A DNA stretch of 64,000 nt from Halichondria panicea (taxonomy: Eukaryota; Porifera; Demospongiae; Suberitida; Halichondriidae): positions 7,927,273-7,991,272 of the forward strand of contig NC_087378.1 in NCBI RefSeq assembly GCF_963675165.1, in the 5' to 3' direction. A model generated the notes under the pieces. That model saw only the letters and a program-made list of their open reading frames with translations. It did not search any database and was not told the DNA's origin. Position numbers and translations under genes: made by a program. Shown piece after piece: positions 25,801 through 37,900 of the stretch; the stretch's first letter is position 1; each line of letters starts with the position of its first letter.

Positions 25801-26034
25801 CATGACATCAAATGGCAGGAATGCGTGCTTCCCCCTTAACTGGTAAAGAGAGCCAGGCCTAGATAGTCTTGCTATGAAATGCTATGAAATGTTATGTATT
25901 TTTCCCTGCTAACCATTTTGTGCCAATAATTATTTTCTTCTATATACACATGTACAGGCAAATTTCAACACCCAGAAGTCAGGAAGTGGGTGGAACAATT
26001 GATAGCAACTAGAAACGATTCTAACAGTGTTTGA
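22468..26034 (+). CDS. HDDC2: HD domain-containing protein 2 (5'-deoxynucleotidase type)
   Basis: Eight exons, 22468-22533, 22595-22725, 23184-23286, 23339-23377, 25475-25504, 25560-25650, 25732-25779 and 25958-26034, give 194 residues in frame; human HDDC2 has 204. The metal-binding HD residues are visible: His in SHMYRM, the HD pair in SLVHDLAES, and Asp in KDLDKFDMI. The start MAEKQV is chosen because the reading FFELIGKLK and then RTGWV matches the family N-terminus. Bacterial relatives (YfbR) and human HDDC2 remove phosphate from deoxynucleoside 5'-monophosphates. Intron 4 (23378-25474) is large and holds an intronless ORF on the same strand plus one palindromic repeat. The gene ends 96 bp from the stop of the convergent coiled-coil gene. 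Confidence 0.93.
22740..22866 (+). repeat. CA microsatellite in HDDC2 intron 2
   Basis: About 125 bp of (CA)n with several CG interruptions lies 14 bp downstream of the exon 2 donor. Confidence 0.95.
24071..24994 (+). CDS. unrecognised intronless ORF inside an HDDC2 intron
   Basis: A single uninterrupted ORF of 307 codons starts with two ATG codons (24071, 24074) and lies wholly within HDDC2 intron 4, on the same strand. I do not recognise it. The composition is that of a folded protein: Leu- and Phe-rich, many aromatic residues, about nine Cys, almost no low complexity apart from a Ser/Thr-rich first 25 residues. A hydrophobic stretch, [15 protein letters not shown] near residues 180-195, is too polar at its edges to call a membrane helix. 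No polyadenylation signal follows closely. It could be a nested single-exon gene, a retrocopy or a transposon-derived ORF. Its length and composition argue against chance. Confidence 0.6.
   Translation: MMTTETENESSKTSLSRSLTPTLDTTLRLPHVPYSFQCPAQLLLLKYAQFQKHFSLYHHSLDIAEEHFERTFQHQFREQVLVTGFTFDGLFSENNNWKEDLLLALNDLSPITLSKCCSSVIVHEEYNNGKLNLIDKLDLAELLNGPKTIVSCKDAVRCGAATCRFELTFPFPSFLTGVDNLLGLLLIALSSLLQLPDWSCVSFSDIREFLLQFPFWVHGNYAQAFLETRVENVLVCEEFKGLKVVKVDNGESSPNVFLCFKDGDFVTISGLLKWYRRHLVKRVIGILSSMGDVTSGKLSSLLTGILG
25150..25445. repeat. palindromic dispersed repeat, family A, copy 1
   Basis: An element of about 295 bp has arms carrying TTTTCTGAAAGCTTAGAA and, inverted, TTCTAAGCTTTCAGAAAA. It ends with GTTATGGCC and AAGATGCTCTATT. 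The same family recurs near 31473, 37935, 55190 and 57608. Confidence 0.8.
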
Positions 26035-26130
26035 TATGTGTACGATGTCAACCTTATCCTTTTGATGTGCACTAAAATTACAAATAATGAAATTCAGAAG
26101 AAGTGTGTGTAATGTGTTCGGTCGCCTCCT

Positions 26131-28810
26131 TCAGTTCTTTTTGGGCTTCTTCTTCGTCAGGGGAGCTTTCTTAGTGCTTGCTTCACCCTATACAACAATG
26201 CAGTAGATACAATAAACAAAAATCAGATGTTGATTTTGTCCACAATAATGTATAGATATCGTATAGATATCGTACAGATATCTCTAATTAAGACTGTAAT
26301 TATGTTAACTATGTATTGTGCCTCAAAGAAATTATATTGAACGCGCTTTAAGAATGTTTTGTATACTATTATCACAAGACTTACGTCATCTTTGCCCTTT
26401 GCTGCAATGATCTTCACAGTACGCTTCTTCTTCACATCTCCAGACGTTTTCTTTGGCCCCTCTGGCTGCTGGTCTGGTGTAACTTTTCCATTGCTGCATG
26501 TGTAATGGGATTACGTAATATATGTGCCCGAGGCTATGTAACGTAGGTACATATGTATAGCTATGGCATGCAGTGGCTATAATTATTTCGTTCATTGTGT
26601 GAAAAATGCTTAATTTTGCAAGAACTGAATAGAGACAGCACTTTTACCTCATCACTTCTTTCTCTGGATCTATACGAGATCTGTATTCTTGGGTGGCTTT
26701 CAAGAAAGTCATTTCATTCTCCTGCAATTGATAAAGAATGTACGTACATGTACAATGTCTTGTGAAAACAGTGCAGTTGTTGTGCACTGTGTAAACAGTA
26801 TCCCACTGTAGGAGTATCTAATAGGCTATCAATACATTAGGGGGAGTATCTCATGTTCTGCAAATGCAAGGGCTATGCATTGCATGATGTATGCATACCA
26901 TATACTTATAGCAAGGTTTGTTGGAGTAATCATCCAGCTCGTTAGGTAATTTTTTTAACCATGCATGCTGAATAAGGGTCGTAATAGAAAAGAGAACAAC
27001 ATGTTACCTGATCTTCAATGATGTTTTTGAGACGAGCAATTTCACGGATGGTTTCCACATACTGCTCTGACTTATCTTCTAGTGTCTTTTTCATATCTGC
27101 ATTCTGTTGGATCAAATTACTCTGCCCACCATCGGTTGAGTCACCTAGCTCGGCTTCCAAGGATTCCATTATCTCTCTAGCTTCAGCCTGAAGTTTTTCT
27201 ATTTCGGCCCTGAGTTCTTCGTTATCTACTTTAAAAAAGTGTAGTTGTTGTTCCAGTTCTTCTATTCGATTTATTGAGCCGGCGGAGGGTTTGTTTTGTG
27301 AATCATCATCTTCAACATCAGTTGCTTCATCTTCAAGTAAGCGCTCTTCTAAAGTAATCTTCTCTATTTCAAGCTCTGAGATCTGCCGTTTTTGAGCTTC
27401 AATCGTCGCCCACAAGTCTTTTTCTTTCACTCGGAATCTGATTTCACTTTGTTGAGTTTCTTTTTCTAATTTCTTGAATCGAGTTTCAAGTGAGTTGTCG
27501 TCCCCTATAGCTATAGGTGAAGTCGGAGTGGTTGCTTGCTGTCGAAGTGTATCGGCTTCCATCTCTAGCGAACTGTTTGCCTCCTTCTCATGAAAGAGTT
27601 CACTGTCGATTTCTTTCAGTCTCTTTGTAAGGTTTTCGACATTCCTCTCAGCTGTGGCGGCTCTGCCTTTTAAGTTCTGGTTTTCCTCGTTTGTCATTGT
27701 GAGTGTTTGCTCTAGCTGATATAGCTCTCTCTCAAGATTGTCAATCCTCGCCTCTGAGAGGGTCATGGTTGGTACGGGAGACGCAAATCCCGAAGAGGAG
27801 GGAGATAATTCACTGATAGGACTAGTACTACTGTCGCCATTTCTATCCAGCATGAGGGAACTACCTTGGCCAATCATGTCAAGCATTTGAGTGGACATGG
27901 ACAGGCGTTTCTCCAACTTGGCATGCTTTCTTTTTATATTCTGCACCTCCATCTCAGCAGCCTCCTGTTCAGTTTTAATTCTTTTCTGCTCAGCGTAAGA
28001 GCCACTTTTTTCAAGCTTCTTCTCAAGTCGACTCCTTTCAACTTTTAGTTGCAATCGCTCTTTCTCCATCTCATCACACCTCTTTTGTATTGCTTTGTTC
28101 TTGTCCTGAACTCTTTGTATGCTGTCTTGATTTGCCTTTAGCTTTGCTTCATAAGTGGCCTGTTGTTGTTTTAGTTGACGCTCGACACCTCTAAGGTCTT
28201 TTTGCAGACGTATCACTTCTTCTCTTGAGCTTTTCTCCTCTGAAAGAGACTTCATTTTGTCACGTGTGGTGCTTCTCTGTTGCTGGAACTTCACAGTATC
28301 GTATTGTGCTCCGATCTCCTGTAACTCCAGTTTGGTGTCAGACAACTGCTGCTCGAGATTCTTTCTCTCCTCAAGTTGTTCTTGCAGCTCTTCGATTTGT
28401 TTCTTGTACTGGAACTCTTGTGCAGCATCAAACGAAGCATCGTCAAGCTCTGCACTAACTTTTTCCATTTCCAAAACCTTTGATTCCAATTTGGAAGACT
28501 TCTTGTGCAAGGTGTCGATCTGATTTTCTAAGGCTTGAATCTTTTTCGTATCTTCTTCGATTTTCGATTCTGCTAGATCTAGGTCCTCAAATGCCTCCGC
28601 TAGCTGCCTGCTTAAATCTTCCTGGCTCTTTGTATCAGTCATTGCTGTAGCTTCTTCTTCTAGAATTGGAACTTCTTGCACAATTTGTTCTGGTGGTTGC
28701 AATTGGCTAGGAGCTGAATCTTGTGGTTTTTCTTTTCTTGATTTTCTTCTTTTCACAAAGGCTAGAATTCCACTACTCTTCTTGCCTGATTTTGGGGAAC
28801 TACTGGACAT
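26131..28810 (-). CDS. long coiled-coil protein, family not recognised
   Basis: Four exons in transcript order, 28810-27008, 26721-26648, 26493-26385 and 26187-26131, give 680 residues in frame. The N-terminus is basic (GKKSSGILAFVKRRKSRKEK). Residues about 70-300 and 360-600 are heptad-rich coiled coil, full of Glu, Lys, Gln and Leu, parted by a Ser/Pro-rich linker near 320-345. The C-terminus is lysine-rich (KKKRTVKIIAAKGK, then LTKKKPKKN). It has no motor, GRIP, CH or membrane segment that I can see. A cytoskeletal or scaffold role is only a guess from the coiled coil. The first exon holds almost 90% of the coding sequence. It is head-to-head with PREP, with 136 bp between start codons. 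Confidence 0.82.
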
Positions 28811-28946
28811 TCTAAATTCTTAGCAATTAACTATGCAAGCAGATAGCAAAACTCATTATGTAGTAAACATAACACTTAGTGCGCATGCGCAATAACATAC
28901 ACATGGCAAAGGAAGTAGTAGACCACATCAACATTAATTACTAACA
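28811..28946. promoter_or_regulatory. bidirectional promoter with NRF-1 palindrome
   Basis: The 136 bp between the coiled-coil gene and PREP contain TGCGCATGCGCA at 28880-28891, the full NRF-1 binding palindrome. NRF-1 sites are common in bidirectional housekeeping promoters of animals. Confidence 0.7.
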
Positions 28947-31900
28947 ATGGCTAAGAACTATCCTTGCCCCAGAAGAGATGAGAGCTTGGGTGAGACTCAC
29001 TTTGGGACCAGTGTACCCGATCCTTACAGATGGCTGGAAGACCCAGACAGTGAAGAGACTCAGGGATTTGTTAAGGCTCAGAACGAAATCAGTCAACCAT
29101 ACCTCGCCAGCTGTCCAGTCAGAAACAAGTTCCATGCCAGGTCTGAGATGAATGCAATAGTCGAGTGGGAAATGATAACAATTTATTATACACGTAATTG
29201 ACACACTAACTAACATTGGACATTTTCAACAATTATATATACCTCGTTAATTTTTAATTAATTTCCAGGATGACTGATTTGTATAACTATCCAAAGTACT
29301 CTGCACCTTTCAAGAGAGGAACTCGCTACTTCTACCGATACAACACAGGTCTTCAAAACCAAAGGTCTGTGAAATACATACACCATTTATTTAATAATAG
29401 AGAAAGATTGCTATAGCAACACCTAGTACCCACTGTCCCACACACTCTCCTTTCCCCCAACATACCCACTCTTCCCCCACTGTCCCCCATACTACAGGTC
29501 AATCAGTATAACCTGTACCCTCTCACCCCCTCTCTCTACACACAGTGTCTACTATGTGCAGTCCTCATTGGAGGCAGAGGCAGAGGTGTTCTTGGATCCT
29601 AACCTTCTCTCTGATGATGGCACAGTGGCACTCAGTATGTCACAGTTCTCAGAAGATGGGGAACTGTTTGCATACGGTCTGAGTGAGAGTGGCTCTGACT
29701 GGAACACCATCAAGGTGGGGGGCAATGAGGTGGTGCTCTGTGTGTGGTACCATCAAGGTGGGGGGTAATGAGGTGGTGCTCTGTGTGTGGTACCATGAAG
29801 GTGGGGGGTAATGAGGTGGTGCTCTGTGTGTGGTATCATCAAGGTGGGGGGTAATGAGGTGGTGCTCTGTGTGTGGTACCATCAAGGTGGGGGGTAATGA
29901 GGTGGTGCTCTGTGTGTGGTATCATCAAGGTGGGGGGTAATGAGGTGGTGCTCTGTGTGTGGTACCATCAAGGTGGGGGGTAATGAGGTGGTGCTCTGTG
30001 TGTGGTATCATCAAGATGGGGGATTTAATAAATTGTGTTTTGTGCACATGCTTTCTTTGGTTTGGTAAATGTTAGTTTTTGGGGCCGAATACTAGTACTT
30101 GTGACTGACTGACTGCTCTTTAGCTACCTTAAGGTGACATATTTTCGCGTGTATTAATTTCTGCTATTTCTGCGAATGAGAGTAAAATTGCAAAAATTAG
30201 TACTCGCAAATAATTGGCCGCCCTCTTGTTTAAATTAATGTATCCAGATCGACATTTTCGCAAAAATTATACCGCAAAATGTACAAAACTGTAAAAACGC
30301 AAACAAATCTACCTGTGAAAATATGTCACCTTAAGGTATTTAGGATATTTATTTTATTATTGCTAAAAACTCTTAATCACCTATTTATATACTGCTTTAC
30401 GATTATGACAGTCTGTTGATAGCTGTAACAAAGTGTTGAGAGGTTAATGGGGCAAGAGTCAGAGACATGCTTCCTGGAATGTTGTTGACATGGTTCCAGT
30501 GTCAATGCTTGTACTAGAGGAGGTCCCCCCACACTCGTACATGTTCTTGTACTAACCAAGGTCATACCCCCACTCTCTGTACAAGACTGTCTCTAGACAT
30601 TCGTTGATTTAAGCTCATTATGGATACAGCACTATTGCACACAAGGAAGAGCATGTTATGCAAACCAACCGTACACATGTATTTCCTGCATGCACTATAA
30701 ACCCTATTTTGTATCTGCTATGTTTCCGATACATTTCCTCCCACTATCTCTGGGAATTGTTCACCAAATCTGCAATAGTTCTTGATCAGATTACGACACC
30801 AGCAGTACTGTGTGTGTGGCTACCATTGCTCAGACAATGCTCCAGGGAGCTAGTGATAATTATAGTTACTAACAGCAAGTCTCCAATATAATTACATGTA
30901 TGTCTGGTATGCCACTCTCTTGTCAGCACGGCAAATTTTCCACCTAAAGTGCTTGTTTGACTGTATTACCCCCCCCCCACACACACACACACAGCTGTAT
31001 CACTACCCCCCCCCACACACATACCTGTATCACTACCCCCCACACACCACACACCATCAGGTGATGCAAGTCTCCACTAAAGAGAACCAGGGAGATGAGC
31101 TCAAGTGGGTCAAATTCTCCTCCATTGCTTGGACACATGACAACAAAGGCTTCTTCTATCAGGTATCGCTTCATGGCAGTCTTATAGCCAATAAGACTTT
31201 AGCTACATCTATGCATTATTTTTGTCTTTTTGTGTGTAATTGTACGTCTGTGTACTATGCCTGATATACAAACCATATCCAGAGATATCCTGAGGTTGTG
31301 ACAGAGTCTGAGGGGACGGAGACGACTCAAGTGCTGGACCACAAGGTCAGCTGCCCAACAACAGCCTCATTGTGGCCACTGCTCTATTGTGACTATCACA
31401 CCCACATATGTTTAATTAGACAAAAGTAATGTATTTATAGCATGTAGTAGCGTTTCCCTTACTTAATAAGAGTTGGCTCTGTAACTAGAGTTCTGATGGT
31501 TCAAATTCAACAATTTCCTGATTTTCTGAAAGCTTAGAAGGAGCTCGTTCAGATGGTATGTTCAAATACCAAATTTGGAACAGGCAATAATTTTCTATTT
31601 TTGAGAAAAGACCATGCATGGTATTTTGTTAAAAGCAGGCCCAAAATAGACTTTTGGTTTTAGCACATTTTCTGAATGGCCTCTCTCTAAACTTTCAGAA
31701 AATCATAAAATTTGCGTTTTTGGACTAACGGAACAAAAGTTATGGTCGTTCAAAGATGCTGTATTTAACGCTAGGGTTAGGTCCCCTTCGTTTTTTCTAA
31801 GTCTCCTTATGTGCGACATTAATTTTGCTCTATTAGGCTGCATTGGTTTGTGCTCTGATACATCTAGTGGGGGTATACTGTCATATTTGTGTCTCTGTGA

Positions 31901-34900
31901 CCACACCCCCTACAGGTGTACTACCATGTGGTGGGATCCCCTCAGTCAGAGGACGCCCTCTGTTACCAGGACCTCGAACACAGGGACTGGCTCTTGTAAG
32001 ACATTTCTTGCTATAGCAACCTCCTACACACGGCATCACCTGACTATGCATAGCTATGTACACACTACATTGTCATAGTTATCAGCCTCTTATTACAATA
32101 ATTAAAGGCAATAAAATAAAATAAATTATGTATTAAAGTCTACCCAACGACCAACGACATGACTTATTTTCCTTAATTGCAGCTTTTTGTGTGTGTAGTC
32201 CTTACTGCAGCCATTGTTTGTGTTGATGTAGCTCCGTGGAAGTGAGTGATTGTGGTCGCTATGTTATCCTATACGTGTCGAGAGGGGCGGAACCTCGGAA
32301 CAAGCTCTATTACTCGGACCTGGAGCAGTTACCAGGACAACAGATCACTGGTCAGTCTCATAGCATTATGCAACTGTGCTGACAGTAACTTCTGTAACAT
32401 CGTCAACTGTAACTAGCTAATGTGTTATATAGTCTTCTGACAATGAAGCTTCTGGTGTAGTTAGAACGAGGGCCATGTTTTTAATACTCTACCATTTCCG
32501 TACATTTTTCACGGAAGAAAAAATGTATGCATGTAAGAGAGACCGTAATACAATACTTTGTGATCTCATTATCATGATAATTATGTTATGGTGTGAATTA
32601 CGCTCAATAGTTAGTTATTGTACACCTATTTCAAGAAGCGTTGTTGATTTGATTGGCCGCTGATTGTAATACAAGCACACCCACCCACACACGTAGGGTG
32701 TAGATATTACGGTGAAGGTTGTTTGTGTTTATTGAGTATAATAATGAGTTTATCATACATTGTCTCTTTGTATTTGCAGGACCTTTGAACATGGAGAAAC
32801 TGATTGATGATTTTGATGCATCCTGGGATGTGAGTTTAGAATACTTAGTAATTATCAAGCGATATTATAATTATATACAAATTGCTGGTATTTAATGTGC
32901 CGTAATTACCATCTTAGATACTCCTCTGTTTAGAAAACGATACCTCCTTTCAAGTTCTTTCAGTGTTTCTTATTATGACTGTCGCTTTAAATGCACACAT
33001 TTTACAATCAGTTCATCTGTAACCATGGCACCGTGTTTACGTTCAAGACCGACTTTGAAGCTCCACGATATCGCCTCGTGAATATTGACATCACACAACC
33101 CACAAAGGTAACTGTCCTCGGTACACTCTTGAAATTAAGAACGTTTTGAATTAGCTGTTTAATTTTTAAATCAGTACAAAGTGGGTTAATAAAGGTGGAG
33201 GATTTTATCTGTCCTAGCTTCATGCAATCTTATGTTCCAGAATCATTGTCTATAGTGGTGGTCTAAGTTATGAGTTCATGATAAAACTATAATTTCTCAT
33301 GATTCATTTACTCCCGTTATCACTGGAATATTCAATAGCACAAAAAATTAAGTTATAGTTATAACACTGGCACAAGGGATGTATGGAATATATTGCATTG
33401 AAGCACGAGGGCGCCAGCCCCGAGGGCTGAGTGCAATATATGCCATGCATCCTGAGTGCACGTGTTATAACTAGTTTATATCCCGAGGGCATAGCAACAT
33501 AACACTGTCCTAGTAACACAATATAAACTGCACAAAAAAAGACAGAGACAACTCTAGACACAGCTCCATCTCTTCTCTCTTCTAGACGCCAGTATCTGCA
33601 GCGTATAAGATTGGCATGACCGACGAATGGCTTGACACAAAATTGTTGGAGTTCCAACGCTGAAATCTGCAAAACAGCCCCACCACTTCTGGTGCTGCAA
33701 AACAGCCCCGCCCCACTTACTGCTGCAAAGAAACAGCCCCACCCCACTACTCAGTGAATACATGTATTAGCTGCTGGTCTACGCTCGGCCTCATAACCAA
33801 GCCAAGAAAGCTCGCTTCTACACTGCTGCAAAACAGCTCAAGCCCCCAGCAAAAAGAGCCACTTCTAGTGCTACAGTGAAGCAGAATTGACATGCATCAC
33901 GAGGTCGAGGACTAGGTCGATCTAGGAACACAGAATCTTCCACAAAATGAATCTTGGACAATTTTAAAACCTGCATGGTTGCAAGAAGAAACTCCAGCAG
34001 TGCTGAACATTCATTCCTGCATGGCTGGACATACTTTGATACTTGTTATTTCTCATGCGTATTAATTTAATTTTAATTTAATTGTCTGTCTAATGCCAGA
34101 GGGGCGTTTTGTGGTTAGTGCATTATGACTTTGCGGTCAGTGCAATATGCTGCATATTGCACTTGGCAACAACGTAGCAACGGGATATAAATAAGTATAA
34201 GCATTCATTTAAAACAATTGATATATGGCATACATGAGAATTTTCTTTGTTCAAAAAGTGTATCTATAGGCTACAAATTCCTTGAAACATTGTCACACAT
34301 ATTCTGACTGACTGACTGACTAGAGAATGGATGATATTACACCCATGACCATTAGTGTCATCACTATGGAAACATGTGCCACAGTTTGGCCTGCACCACC
34401 GTTGTCTGTAGATATAATTATAGCAATTTAGAGACAGTGTATCAGTATAATTATAGGAACATGGTCTATAGCCTAGAATCTATCTATGTATGCACTAATT
34501 AGATTGAGGCTTATAGATGTGGTTAGCAAGGGCACAGGTATGGTCAACTATTGTATAGCTCACGTACAGCAAAGCTTCCTTTCGTCACAGTCGGGAAGAT
34601 CACCGGGACAACTGGAGCAAGCTTGACTCCCAGTTTGATATGGGGTCTCACCTGAAGCTCCACCTCTGAGAGAAAAGGGTGGATAGGGTCATAGCATGAT
34701 ATAATTATAGATTTGAAAAAGACTTTTATAACTCTACATTCTGTATTACTCCCAGGCAACGTGACCCAGTAAGAAAATTACTCTAGAGGACAATACTAGC
34801 TTCTGTTCTGTACTACAGCTATAATTTTTACCACTTGTGGCTGTAAGTACGTATATCTGCCTGTGTTACTGTATCAACTCACCCAGGGCCATAGTAACAG

Positions 34901-37900
34901 GCGACCATAAGAGCTGTTGCATCTTCATCTCCGTTGTCATCTTCTTCCAGCCCCATGATCTCCTCACATCGATACCCTCCACAGCCCATCACACGTGTCT
35001 GAGCCCACGTCAACTGCACACACACATACACAATAGCTGAAATGCACTCTGCTCTTGTATACAAAAATTATAGAAAGAAGACAAAAATCTGCACTTAGTT
35101 CTAAGGTTATGATTTCCTAGATACCTCACCTGTAGGTATCTCTCACAGCCTTCTTCAGCTTCTTCCCCATCCTCATCAACGCAGGCAGCACTGTTGAAGT
35201 TGTAGTCTCGTCCCTCGAAGAACCAATTAAACACCATCGCGGTGAGGTTGATGGTGTAGTTGCCAGAGCCGTCCAAAATCTCCCCCACATAGTCGTAATC
35301 TGTTGACTGCTCGTGTTTCCTCTCGTTTGGCTCGATCATGCACTCGACTGAATAGAATTGGCCCAATAGCTCAAGGTTAGTGTCCCATTTCTGTACGGTT
35401 TCGAAACAGTGAGAATAAAATCAAGAAAATATATATAAGTCTTCACAGTAAGCTTCGCATCTATGTATGTCCTGTATACTCTCTTACCAGTCTTGCCATA
35501 TTTGTAGCAATAGGGCTGACTCTGCTCCTGTAAAAGTTGTGAGCATTAAGCAGCTCTTCCTTCTGGTCGTCAGTAAGATAAGCCTTGCTTGGGGCAACTG
35601 CCAGCGCTGCCACCAAAGCCACGATTCCTAGCAACATCTTGGTAGCCATCTCTTCTTGGTTTGCTTATTTCGGGTGGTACTCTTTAAGATACTGACTGGT
35701 TAGCTATTCTGGGTGCTTCTGAAGGAGCTGTGAGCTTTTATTGAGTTCCCAAGTGTTGTGCTGTATGCAAATATCCGTTACTTTGGTGTCTGTAGTCGCA
35801 TGTGTGGCTTGAATGTGAGGTATTGTGTGAAGATTAATTTGTGTGTGATCAGGTTCACTCGTGATGTATCCAGCTGTAGCTCCATTCACTAGGTGCTATG
35901 ATTGGAGGGGACAGGTTGTCTGTAATGGCTGCTAACAGAGTGTGGCTGGCATATGATGTGCTGGTGTAGTCTACATGTATGCTAGTGGTTTCTATAATAA
36001 TAACCACATGACTGTGCGGCTACATTATTATGTTTGTGCTATGTTTCACTCTATAAATACATTATGTATAATTGGAATTTTAAGCAAAAAGTTTATTCTG
36101 TAGCTCTCTTTGATATCTTATCATTGGTGTTCTTAGAGTGTTTCATCTACCCCACACATCACACACACCACACACCCACACACACACACACCACAGGATA
36201 GTTGGGTGACCCTCGTTTCAGAGCACCCCAAGGACGTGTTGGAGTGGGCAGCATGTGTCAACACCACTAAACTAGTGCTCTGCTACCTCAGTGATGTCAA
36301 GGTACACCTACACCTAGCTACTACTCATTCTCAACTATTTGAGCAGCTATTATTGTTTTACTTAAGGAATTTGGGTCAATCAGGACAATGAAATTCTATG
36401 TACTTCAGTAATTTAATTTATGAGTTATTGTCCACTTGCTGTGTGTTGTTTGCTTGTATGTTCATTGATTGATTGTGTGTCACGAATGGATGTGTAACGC
36501 TCACTCCCACTTCCCCTCTCTCTTCCTAGTCGATACTCAGCCTCTACTCTCTTCAAGACGGCAGCTTTATCAAGAACTTTCCTCTGGAGGTGGGCTCTGT
36601 CACAAGCTTCTCGGGTCGCTTCAAGGACACAGAGATCTTCTATAGCTTCATGTCCTTCCTCACACCTGGAGTGATATACCATTGTGACCTCACTCAAGAT
36701 GAACTAAACCCAACCGTGAGTATTCCTATTCACAGCAGGTCATCAGAAATTATTATGATGGCCCCATTTTTGAAAATCTAATAGCTTTAATTTGTCTTGA
36801 AGATATGTGGCATTGTACCCACAGTGTAATATCATTACCATGGATAGAGCACCAGAGAGCTGGAGTGTGCTGCATTTTTGTTGAAATTGAACAGTCTGGA
36901 TTATAAAGAGCATTCTGCACGTACATATACATGTATGTACAATAGTTGATGATTGGGTATGCAGTGATGTGTGGGTCCAGGATCAAAGATGGCAATTGCA
37001 GTAGTTATCATATTCTACATGCCCCATTTCCCAGGTGGACTAGATCTGTGTTCTTCTATTCCCCCCAAAAATCAATAGTTACTCTGAACATTGTTGAAAT
37101 CACTCCAAACCAATAAAATGTTTGTTTCAGGTGTTTCGTGAGATTAAAGTTGAAGGTTTTGATGCGTCTCAGTACACCACCAAGCAGATCTTCTATCCCA
37201 GCAAAGATGGCACCAACATACCCATGTTCATTGTCCACAAGAAGGTCAGTTATCAGCTGGTTGATATGTACATGTATGCTTGTATCGTACTGTACATACA
37301 TGTACATGTGTATACAATAAAGTAATGAATTTGTAGAAACGGTGCCATGAAGAATTTCGTTTATTTACTTTGCCTGTACTCATGTTACGATGCAATTATA
37401 TAATGTTAAGAATGTGTGACTGTAATCACTATTACGCTGTCTGTGTAATCAGTGAACATCTCTCATGATTAGATTAAACATGATGTACAACCCTCTCCCC
37501 CCTTCTCTGTCATACTCCGCTAACCCTCCCCCCCTCCTCTGTCATACTCTGCTAACCCTCCCCCCTTCTCTGTCATACTCTGCTAACCTCCCCCCCTCCT
37601 CTGTCATACTCTGCTAACCTCCCCCCCTCCTCTGTCATACTCTGCTAACCCCCCCTCCTCTGTCATACTCCGCTAACCCCCCCCTCCTCTGTCATACTCC
37701 GCTAACCCCCCCCCTCCAGGATCTCACACTTGATGGCACTCACCCCACTCTGCTGTATGGATACGGAGGGTTCAACATCTCCATTACCCCCTCATTCAGT
37801 ACGAGCAGGCTTATCTTCATACAGCATCTTGGTGGAGTCTTTGCGATTGCCAACATCAGGGGAGGCGGGTAGGTGGGAGGAGCTAGTTACTATTGCTGGA

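Noticed and set aside
29649-29885. Minus-strand ORF of HTEHHLI-type repeats
   Set aside because: It is the translation of the 43-bp tandem repeat behind PREP exon 3.
31490-31520. GGTTCAAATTC resembling a tRNA B-box
   Set aside because: No A-box or cloverleaf can be formed around it. It belongs to the family A palindromic repeat. No tRNA or rRNA gene was found in the window.
33304-33747. 147-codon minus-strand ORF in PREP intron 9
   Set aside because: It lies in a repeat block, has no family resemblance, and its frame crosses palindromic segments.
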